A DNA stretch of 64,000 bases from Odontocerum albicorne (taxonomy: Eukaryota > Arthropoda > Insecta > Trichoptera > Odontoceridae). The notes below the pieces were generated by a model that worked only from the letters and a program-made list of their open reading frames with translations, had not been told where the DNA came from and did not search any database. The position numbers and the translations under genes were made by a program. The stretch is taken from contig OX463866.1 in the NCBI GenBank assembly GCA_949825065.1, forward strand, positions 3,674,525 through 3,738,524, in the 5' to 3' direction. This document shows positions 39,301 to 51,300 of this stretch, one piece after another (positions within the stretch are counted from its first letter, which is position 1; the number at the start of each line of letters is the position of its first letter).

Positions 39301-42300
39301 AGAATCCTGCTATGGAGACAGCATTTTCTCAGATGATGGAAGAGTTAAGAGAGAATTCTGCTATTTAGGCATTTTCTCAGATTATTGAAGAGTTAAGGGA
39401 GAATTCTGCTATTTAGACAACATTTTCTCAGATGATGGATGAGTTAAGAGAGAATTCTGCTATTTAGGCATCATTTTCTCAGATGATGGAAGAATTAAGG
39501 GAGAATTCTGCTATTTAGACAACATTTTCTCAGACGATGAAAGAGTTAAAGGAGAATCCTGCTATGGAGACAGCATTTTCTCAGATGATGAAAGAGTTAA
39601 AGGAGAATGCTGCTATGGAGACAGCATTTTCTCAGATGATGGAAGAGTTAAGGGAGAATTCTGCTGGTTAGGCAGCATTTTCTCAGATGATGAAAGAGTA
39701 AAGGGAGAATTTCGCTATTTAGGCAGCATTGTCTCAGATAATGGAAGAGATATTGAACGGCATAGAGTGATAGGAAACAAAGTCAATGGGGGGGCACTAA
39801 AACGTATACTTGAACCAGACAAATGATAGTCCACAATAGTATTATGGCGGTCGTTGCACACTCGGAACACTGTGGGCATCCATACATACGGTCAATGACC
39901 GATGAAGTGACCTTTGCATTCCTCGACAAATCTAAATAAACAAGTCCAAAGTTCACACGCCGGCCATTCAACCCATAGCCCGTAGCGGACCGCATTCCAT
40001 ACCAGAGCGAGAACGCACCACGGCTGTCTCGCCAGTTCCGTATTTGAATGATACCTACATACAACATTAATCGGTTTTGCATTCGCAGGAACGAGACGTA
40101 GGCATATCGCGAGCGCATTCCCGCGCACATTCTAAAATGATATAAATACCTACGTCTAGCAAATAAATCACTCTCTCTTTCCGCATTGCGATCTAACGAG
40201 TTTTATTTATCAACAAATCATCATCATCTCTTCCTTTAAGGACTAGCTCCTAAAGTATTTTATTACCATCTTTGATATATGGGAGTGATACATAGACAAC
40301 AAAAAAGACCGAAAAGAAATGAATGTGAACTTAAAGCAGATGTTGTAATTTGTTTAGTCCATCACTGTTTATTCCACTTTATATAACAGTATAACCCTAC
40401 CGGTTTCAAGGTGCACACCTCAACATTAGTCAATGTTTTAATAATGTGGATATTGTTGCAGACTTCCTGTACAACACGGAGCTGATAAACTTCTCCAAGC
40501 GGCGGATGGTGGCGGATATTACGGGCGAGATCCAGCAGTATCAGAACCAGCCGTATTGTCTCACTGTGGAGCCCAGATTGAGGGTATGTGTTCCAACACT
40601 GTGGCTGTAGAAACAGAATTACAGCGAGCTCACACACTAGTGGACAGATCAACACCTGAGCAGCGCTATATGTTAACAGACAATCCCTCGCTATAGAGGA
40701 AGATTGTCAGTCCATCCTGTGGATGGATGACGCCTGTGCGTGTATTGCTCTATTGTGTGCATGCACACAGCACTACAGCAAGCACACACCAGCAGGCAGA
40801 TCAACACCTGAGCAGTGCTACATACATACAGGCAATCCCTCGCTATAGAGTAAGATTGTCAGTCCATCCTGTGGATGGATGTCACCTGTGCGTGTATTGC
40901 TCTATTGTGTGCATGCACACAGCACTACAGCAAGCACACACCAGCAGGCAGATCAACATCTGAGCAGTGCTACATACATACAGGCAATCCCTCGCTATAG
41001 AGTAAGATTGTCAGTCCATCCTGTGGATGGATGACGCCTGTGCGTGTATTGCTCTATTGTGTGCATGCACACAGCACTACAGCAAGCATACACCAGCAGA
41101 CAGATCAACACCTGAGCAGTGCTACACACATACAGGCAATCCCTCGCTATAGAGTAAGATTGTCAGTACATCCTGTGGATGGATGACGCCTGTGCGTGTA
41201 TTGATCTATTGTGTGCATGCACACAGCACTACAGCAAGCACACCCCAGCAGACAGATCAACACCTGAGCAGTGCTACATGCATACAGGCAATCCCTCGCT
41301 ATAGAGTAAGATTGTCAGTCCATCCTGTGGATGGATGACGCCTGTGCGTGTATTGCTCTATTGTGTGCATGCGCACAGCACTACAGCAAGCACACACCAG
41401 CAGGCAGATCAACACCTGAGCAGTGCTACATACATACAGGCAATCCCTCGCTATAGAGTAAGATTGTCAGTCCATCCTGTGGATGGATGACGCCTCTGCG
41501 TGTATTGCTCTATTGTGTGCATGCACACAGCACTACAGCAAGCACACACCAGCAGGCAGATCAACACCTGAGCAGTGCTACATGCATACAGGCAATCCTT
41601 CGCTGTAGAGTAAGATTGTCAGTACATCCTGTGGATGGAAATAACTAAACAATTTTTAGCATAGTTCTGTATAAAATTAGTTAAGTTTAAAAGAATATGT
41701 TGTTTGCAGAACTTCCTGGAGAACCTCAACCCTTTCCCAGGCATGGAGGATGCTGAGATCCGGGACTACCTGTACAAGAAGAGCTTAGAGATTGAGCCTC
41801 GCAACGCCAGGCAGGCTCCGCGCTTTGTGAGTGTATTATTTATATTCCTCCCAAACCCGAAAACTCTTTGAATTTTGGTCAAGATCCTTTATCAAACTGT
41901 TATCATATTTATTTTGCCTGACGACTGTATCGAGCTCTCGAAAAACTGTCACCTGGAGACCAACTATCTTGGCCTATTTGATGAGCTCTAAATGGACACT
42001 GAGTAGGGGTAACTAGATGGAAGGTAAACTTAACAAAGAATTTGCATATGCGTAAAGAGAATGAATGAGGAAAAGATGACGCCACGAGTATAAAAGTTAG
42101 GGAAATCTCTTTTGGATTCGCTTAAATATCAGGGAACTCTGGATCCTCTCGGGTTCCAAACGATTGAGCCGCACTCTAATCAGTGATTTATAAAGAGATC
42201 TCACACCATTATTCAGATAAGAATTATCAAGGAATTCTGAATTCCTCTCGGGTTCCAAATTATTGAGCTGCACTCTAATCTACCATGAACCAGTGATTTA

Positions 42301-45300
42301 TAATGAGATCTCACACCATTATTGAGATAAGAACTATCAGGGAATTCTGAATTCCTCTTGGTTCCAAATAATTGAGCCGCACTCTAATCTACTATGAACC
42401 AGTGATTTATAAAGAGATCTCACACCATTATTCAGATAAGAACTATCAGGGAATTCTGAATTCCTCTCGGGTTCCAAATTATTGAGCTGCACTCTAATCT
42501 ACTATGAACCAGTGATTTATAAAGAGATCTCACACCATTATTCAGATAAGAACTATCAGGGAATTCTGAATTCCTCTCGGGTTCCAAATTATTTAGCCGC
42601 ACTCTAATCTACTATGAACCAGTGATTTATAAAGAGATCTCACACCATTATTCAGATAAGAACTATCAGGGAATTCTGGATCGTCTCGGGTTCCAAATTA
42701 TTTAGCCGCACTCTAATCTACTATGAACCAGTGATTTATAAAGAGATCTCACACCATTATTCAGATAAGAACTATCAGGGAATTCTGGATCGTCTCGGGT
42801 TCCAAATTATTTAGCCGCACTCTAATCTACTATGAACCAGTGATTTATAAAGAGATCTCACACCATTATTCAGATAAGAACTATCAGGGAATTCTGGATC
42901 CTCTCGGGTTCCAAATTATTGAGCCGCACTCTAATCTACTATGAACCAGTGATTTATGAAGAGGTCTCACACTATCATGCGGATGCAGAGAACAGTTCAA
43001 CATTCAGAAGAGGGTTGACTGAATATATACAGTTGATTCCAGTTGTGGAGTGTAGATATATTAACTGTGCCTTTATTATTTATTGCAGCCCCGCAAGTGG
43101 CCAGAGCTGTCGCTTAAGTCTCCGGGCATCAAGCCTGCGAGGACGCGCCACGGTCCTCTCAGCTCCAGCTTCGTCAACTCAGTCAGCGCCAGCGACGTCT
43201 CGGATGATGCCAGTGAGTGCACAAATAAATAACATAAACTCTTTCTAAAGATAGTGTTGAATTTTAAAGCCGTGAAGATTTAAATAAAAACCACTATACT
43301 ACGTAACAAAACATTTTGCTGGGTGGACCTACAAATAATGTGTAACATGACGAGCTGAACTGGTTCTGGGCTATTGAAATACGAGCCTCACACTTACAGT
43401 ACCCGGCGGTAGGCAATACACATGGCTTTGTAGAGCGTCGTCTCTGTCCGGTACGCGACGGAACACGTGTATAAATGACAGAGACGACGCTCTACAAAGC
43501 TGAAGTTAGCCGATTATGGCCGACAGTCTCTTTCTTGACCTTTCTCTTCTCTTCTCCCTGGCTCCATCCCAACTCATTGTCTGCGAAGACTGTTGAGGTC
43601 AGCTCTCCTCGTCCTCAGGTTGTATGCTCTTCTGTCCCGGACTACGTCCCCCAGACCGTGCCTTTGCATCAGGTTATCTTTTTGCACCACCCATGAATTC
43701 TTTGGTCTTCCTCTGGTTGTTATTCGAGGAAGATCCGTGGAGATCGCCTGGTTAACAATGTGATCGGGTGCTCTTCCAACGTGCCCATACCATCTCAATC
43801 GCCTCTCCTCCATCTTGCTGTTGATGTCTGTAACACCTACAGTATCTTACCACCGGGTTATATACAGTACGTTACCACCGGGTACTGTATATAATGTGTG
43901 ACGTCTAAGATTTCTCTGACAGGGATGGCCCTTCTTCGTTAGATATGTTCCAATGGATATCTTAATCCTATATATTGTATTCCACTTTCATCGTATACAG
44001 TACAACCTGGCGGACTTATTCTCAACGTGAACCAACCACAAAGATGTTGAAGAGACCTGGAGTGAAAACCAGACTGAAATCCTTTTTAAAAAAATCTGGG
44101 TTCCAGTGGGAATCCAACCCTCGATACCTGGATTGAAAGACATACGTCTTACCAAAGAGGATATCCTCTCCATATCTGGCGACATTAAATCAATTTGCAC
44201 ATCATGTCCCGTTAGTTGCTTGGAAGACCTGCTGAAAGCATGCCCCCCAATGCTATCAGAGTTACATCTTTTTGGGCTGATCTGGTATTGTCAGCATAAT
44301 TAGAATGGAATGGATGCTATTCTCTGTTGATAAGTGTGTGGATTCCGATAGTTGAAATTTTATTTCTTGAATTCTAACACTTGTTTGTTATCTTGTTCCC
44401 CAGGTACTTCGCAGCTGTCCCCAACGGCGTCCATGTGGGATGGGCAGTCCGTGGCCTCGTTCGGCTCCATGGCCAGCCTGCAGCAGGACGAGGAGCTGTC
44501 CCCACGGCCTAGGGGACGCCCACAAAATAGGTAACCGATCTATCTATCTATGCATTGTATATTACAAATATGTTTTACTATCTTAAAGTCATTTCCTTTA
44601 CATTTTTCAATAGATTTAGATCATTATGTGTGTTACTAAAAGTGAAAATTCTTAAATAATTTGGTATCATCAATGACCTGATTCATAATTGCTGTGTCCA
44701 AAAGCCCGATTTTTATTCCTTTTTCCTTATAAACAAATGTTTTTCTCATTAAGAAAGAATGAAGTGATAAGGCTATGTGTTGAGTAAGATGAAGGGGAGT
44801 ACGTTTTGATGGTTTGGCCATGTGGAACAAACGATTAAAGAAAGATTAACAAAACAGATAGATATACAGTATAGAACATTTAATTTAATGTGTACGTGGA
44901 AAAAGACTGAAAAGCATAATATATGGTGTAGAGATGCGTACATTTGGCAGAATACGTGGAGTGATAGTGTTTGACAGAATACGGAATGAAGTGATAAAGA
45001 CTGAAGAGCCTAATATATGGTGTAGAGATGCGTACATTGGGCAGAATACTTGGAGTGATAGTGTTTGACAGAATACGGAATGAAGTGATAAAGACTGAAG
45101 AGCCTAATATATGGTGTAGAGATGCGTACATTGGGCAGAATACTTGGAGTGATAGTGTTTGACAGAATACGGAATGAAGTGATAAAGACTGAAGAGCCTA
45201 ATATATGGTGTAGAGATGCGTACATTGGGCAGAATACTTGGAGTGATAGTGTTTGACAGAATACGGAATGAAGTGATAAAGACTGACGAGCCTAATATAT

Positions 45301-48300
45301 GGTGTAGAGATGCGTACATTGGGCAGAATACTTGGAGTGATAGTGTTTGACAGAATACGGAATGAAGTGATAAAGACTGAAGAGCCTAATATATGGTGTA
45401 GAGATGCGTACATTGGGCAGAATACTTGGAGTGATAGTGTTTGACAGAATACGGAATGAAGTGATAAAGACTGAAGAGCCTAATATATGGTGTAGAGATG
45501 CGTACATTGGGCAGAATACTTGGAGTGATAGTGTTTGACAGAATACGGAATGAAGTGATAAAGACTGACGAGCCTAATATATGGTGTAGAGATGCGTACA
45601 TTGGGCAGAATACTTGGAGTGATAGTGTTTGACAGAATACGGAATGAAGTGATCCAAGGATAAATGTGAACTTAAGTTTGATCTGCTAACCCTTATCATG
45701 GCATTGTAACACAGGTGTTACACTCATTTAGGGATTTTTTTTATAATCCAGAAACTGTAATCTAATTTCAAATATGGCAACACATTCAAATACTATACAT
45801 GCACTATTGTGTGCAGTGGTATCATCTGGTGATAAATATTGACAACGTTACAACCTTTCAAACAACATCGGGTCAACATGTCTGGACAGCGTGGGGGCGT
45901 TTTGAAAATTGGGGTAAATAATCTAAATATCTTATTAATCACTACATGTAGAGAAAATTTTATTCAAACCATTTTATTTGTTGATAATTCATTGTAATTA
46001 ATTTTTAGCAAACACTGTTTATTCCACTTTTTTATGACGGTATAACCCTACCGGTTTCAAGGCTTTCACCTCATCTTCAGGGGAGCGTAAACAAGACTAA
46101 ATGCTGTTCGGACTGAGGTGAAAGCCTTGAAACCGGTAGGGTTATACCGTCATAAAAAAGTGGAATAAACAGTGTTTGTTAAAAATAAATTACAATGTCT
46201 TTAAACCTCCACAACGTTAATGCCTTAACTATAAACAACATATAAACAACATGTTGATAATTCAGTTATGTAAATGTTGTTCATGTTTTAGATTATAGAA
46301 TCATTTTATAGCCCTTTTTGTGTTTTATAAAAATTGATATTTTGGCAATGTAACGTGGGTGTTACATATATAAAAAAACTATAAGGAAAAGTTGTGATTT
46401 TTTTTCCTCAATTTTCCTTCATAACTTACCATATAACAAGGAATCACCAAAAAAAAACGTTAATATTTGGATAAATTGAACTTTGCCAAGATGAGGGTTA
46501 TGTAAGATGAAGAAGAGCATTCTGAGGTGAACATGTGGAACGGTGGAATGAAGAGAGACTTAGAAAACAGATATAGTGTTAATGTGAGTGAAAGGCGTGT
46601 AAGAGGAAGACTAAGTAAAGTGTGGTTGGATCAAATTAATGATATTCTGAAAGAAGGAAACATGGAAAGTCAGAGAAATGGAGAAAGTGGATCTATGTGA
46701 AAGAGGCTAAGGATGTGTGTCGAGATACGTACAGTACTTGTCGGTAAGTGATACATTTCGGGCTTAAGAAAGAGACTGTCGGCCATAATTGGCTTTGTAG
46801 AGCATCGTCTCTGTCCCTAGAATGCTTGACAACGACTGATAAATCGCGACGGAACACGTGTATTAATCTACAAAGCCGAAGTTAGCTGATTATGGCCGAC
46901 AGTCTCTTTCTTAAGCCCGATGTGTATTACTTACCCTCGGGTACTGTATGTATGTATGTATTGAGAGTAACACATTTTGGAATTTGAGAACAAACTATTG
47001 AACAAGTATTATATTTAAGAATCGTTTTCAGAAGAGAGAGTATCTTATAGTTTCAAGTGAATTATCTCTCCAAGCGTGAGAACAAAAAGCTTTGGGTATG
47101 ATATTCTTAAAACATGTGAAATTGGTCCCAATATCAAACCTTGAAGAACTCCATTGACAACAGAAAATAAAAGTGATTATCCTATAGTCGTCAAGTGAAG
47201 GATCTTTCTAAGAATGAGAACAAAATGCTTCAGGTATATTGTTCTTAAAACAAGTAAAATTGGTCCCAATACTAAACCTTGTGGAACTCCACTGACAACA
47301 CAAAGTGAAAGTGAATATCCTATAGATATCAAGTGAAGGATTTTTCTAAGAATGAAAACAAAATGCCTCATCTTAAAACAAGTAAAATTGTTCCCAATAC
47401 AGCAAACCTTGGGGAACTCGACTGATAACTTCATAAGTCTTTCAAAAATTATCCTAATTTTAAGTATGTATACCTCTTGTTGACATCTCATTTGTGATTA
47501 ACACAAATTTCCAGACACTCCAGCATGAGTTCATCCAGCACGTTTGGCCCAGAATCGATCAGTCCACGCCTCCCTTCCACGTCCATCAGCGAACTATCCT
47601 CAAAGCTGCTGGACAACTTCTCCAACGCACCGCCGCCGGTTAGCCCTCGGCCTCTGTCAACACTGCCCCATTCTTCCAATCACCAGAAAACACCTCTGAT
47701 AAGTCCGAGGCTCACCAATCCGGCAGCAAACGTCTTGAACAAAGGTTCCAACGAGAGTGGCGCAATGAGTTTAGCGAGAGAACAAACCCCTCCGCCACCT
47801 CCCAGGAGTTTCCCGTCGCCCGATCACCAAATGGTCGAGTTCCGTAACCCCAACGGTCCAAAGTGGCCAAATGATTCCAGCTTCTTGAACGACTCACTAC
47901 CGCCGAGATTACCAATGTCGTGTGAAGAAAAACACCACAAGATTGTTAGTGACATCATATCGAACGCGAGTGGGAATTTCAGTAGTGACACGGTACCACG
48001 AATACACAAATTACCCGTTCTTAGTCCTAGAAACCCGATAGTTGATGCGAATTTGTTCTACGGAACTAACAATGCCGGTTTTCACATATTTGAAAACACG
48101 TACAAAAAACAGATGAAGCTCAACAACGGCGAGTTGAATAATGTTCCTGAATTGTCGGAACTCAGAATCAATAAACCACCTGCTATCAGTCCGAGAAATT
48201 GTCCCAACATGAGGGTTGAAGATGGTTCAGCACCGCGGAACAGCTTCAACATAGAAGTCGATAGAACCACGAAACCTGTTCTTCTGACGACCAGCAAAAC

Positions 48301-51300
48301 CAACGGAGAATTGAGCAGTATCTCGACTAGTGACAGTGAAGATCCTCCATTGATTATGCCCCGTTCGAGAGCAATATCACAAAGTGCCGAGTCTGGGACG
48401 AAAGAGCCAGTTTTCTCCGGCGCTGCTAGTCACAATGTAATCAGTTCTAGTAATGCGACAACGGCTCCTTCTTCGAACGATGAAGAGAATCCGGTCACAC
48501 CTCCGGAAAGACCTCCCGCTCTTAGTCCTCGATCGAGTGCGATGATATACGGGAACAGCGGAATGACCAAACAGCTGAGCCTCGACGGTGAAGATACTCC
48601 AATAGCCAAGACGAACCATAATCAAAGTCCCAAAGACCTATTTGGAAACTTTGGGAGGTGAGTAAAAAAAAATGTTTTCTTTATATATATATATACCCTA
48701 TTTATTTATTAACAAAATAAATGACACGTGTCCTTTATATAGCAAAATAACAATTATAAAATAAAAGATAAATGTATCATCATCCAAACACAACTAACTA
48801 TTCAGGAGGCGTGCAAAGTAAAAATTCGTTAATTCGAAATGGGACCAGATTTCACAAAAAAAATCGTATTGCAAATTACACGATCACTAAAAATCGTATT
48901 GCAAATTACACGATCACTAAAAATCGTATTGCAAATTACACGATCACTAAAAATTGTATCGCAAATTACACGATCACTAAAAATCGTATTGCAAATTACA
49001 CGATCACTAAAAAAAGCAATTTGAATTTACGTGGTGCTTCCGGCTAGGAACATCGTGGTCATTTTAATTACTGTGAAAATAAAGTCAAGCAAAGTTTTTT
49101 CAACATATTTCCATAATATTGAGACGTGACATATTTCATGAAAAAATACATAAAAAAGATATATGTACTATTTTTCATAGGCAGCCAACGTATAGGAATA
49201 ATAATAATAATAAAAAAAGATGCGTGAGACTCTCGCGCGGTAGAAGTGAAACTTCTTAGCTCCTAGGAAAAGTTGATTTTATGCATTGCTTTTTTTACAT
49301 TTGTTTTTTTTCTTCTTTAAGATTAGGAAATGGTTATGTGGAATTTAATTCAAGAAAATATCTCTTAATTAAATAAAAAAAAAGAATAATTTTTAATAAT
49401 AAATAACAATTTTAATAATAATTTTAATAATATAATACACTTAATAATATTAAATTAATATTTTTTAATATTAATCGAATTAATATTTTCATGTTATTAT
49501 TAATTATTAAATTAATTATTTTTAAATAATTATTTATTATTATATTATTAATTAATTATAATATAATTATTAATATTATAATAACATATATATTGGGTTG
49601 ATTCAAAAGTTATGACCGTTTTTTATGATCCCAGGTAAAAAAATTCCCAGGTAAGAAAATATGAATAGTATCTTCTTTTAAATGATTCCATTGTATAAAG
49701 GATGCTTTCCCCCTACTTTCTATTCAGTTTTGGCCTGGCCAAAGTACAGTGAAGAGCCCTTGTATTTTTTCAAAATGTTGGTCATTGTTTACTTTATGAA
49801 TTCCGTAAAGACAATACCGCGAGTGTGGCAACCAAAAACATTTGCAAAGTGTATGGAGCAGATGTCATCAAAGTTCGACAGGTACGAAGATGGTTTATAA
49901 AATTCCGATCTGGGGATTTTTCACTAATTGTTTTTCACTAATTTTTCACTATTGTGTATTTTGAACTCTTGGAACGCAATCAGACAATTACAGCAGAACG
50001 ATATTGTCAGCAATTATCCAAATTGAACATCGCCCTTCAAAAGGATAGACCAGAATTGGTAAACAGAAAAGTGGTAGTGTTTCATCACGACAACGCGCGA
50101 CCACATGTGGCTATGATGACCCAACACAAGCTAAATGAGTTGAAATGGGATGTTATCAAGCATCCACCGTATTCTCCAGATCTTGCTCCTTCCGATTTTC
50201 ATTTATTCCGATCACTGCAAAATTTTTTAAATGATAAAAAATTTGATACAATAGAGCAGGTAAAAACATCCCTTACTACATTTTTCGCTTCAAAATCCAC
50301 GGAATTTTACACTAATGGTATTAATAAGTTGATAGAAAGATGAAGGAAGGTTATAAGAACTGATGGAAATTATATAATTGATTAAATAAATAATACAAAT
50401 CTAAAAAAAAAATGTTTAATTGTATATGTAAAAAACGGTCATAACTTTTGCATCAACCCAATATTATTATAATTATATATTTAATATAAATTATATATTA
50501 AATAAATATTAAATAAAATAATTTAATGTAAAGTAAAATTAATAATTATTAAACATTATTACAGGCCAATTTGCCCTACCGCGCCTATAGAAGTTTCACT
50601 TCAAAAACACTATAATTGTCGGTTATTTGATTTTGATATGGTCACTTGTTAATTTTTTTACACAGATTAATTTTTTTTATTTTTGCACGTGTAATATAAA
50701 TATGATCTCACTGGTTTTTAATTGGTCGCGCACTTGATTACGGTATAATCTACGATTCAAAGTTTTTGTCAAATTAATATTGGCAGTTGTGACATTGTTA
50801 TAAGTTAAATAAACAAATTGAAAATACATTGCAAAGTATATAAAAAAAAAAAATCAAACCCTATACTTACAATAATAATCTTGAGATATTTCAATATTGA
50901 ATATTTGGATATAGGGGAACCCCGAGAATTTCATTACTCACCAATGCGTGATAGTCGTAGTCGCCAACCAAAAATTTTTAATGTTTTGAATTCGTATATA
51001 TTTTTTAACGAGAAACATTATGAATTACGAAATACACAATTTTTTGAATTAACAATAGAGTTTATTACGAAAAGTCATTTTCGGGTGTGGACGTGGAAAA
51101 AGACGTGAATGAATCCAGTTGAAATAAATGCATGTTTTGAGAAGAATACATGGGGTAACAGTATATGACGGAATAAGGAATGAAGTGATAAGGGAGGAAT
51201 GTAAACTGATGTGTTAAGTAAGATGAAGAAGAGTTCGTTGATATTATTTAGGCATATGGAATGAATGAATGAATGAAGAAAGTCTTACAAAATAAATATA

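Noticed and set aside
39148..41637. Direct repeats as a CRISPR array
   Set aside because: Units are contiguous tandem repeats without unique spacers, and the locus is an animal gene.
45010..45601. Series of identical 71-residue minus frames
   Set aside because: Shadows of the 94-bp array; the RT-like reading is on the plus strand.
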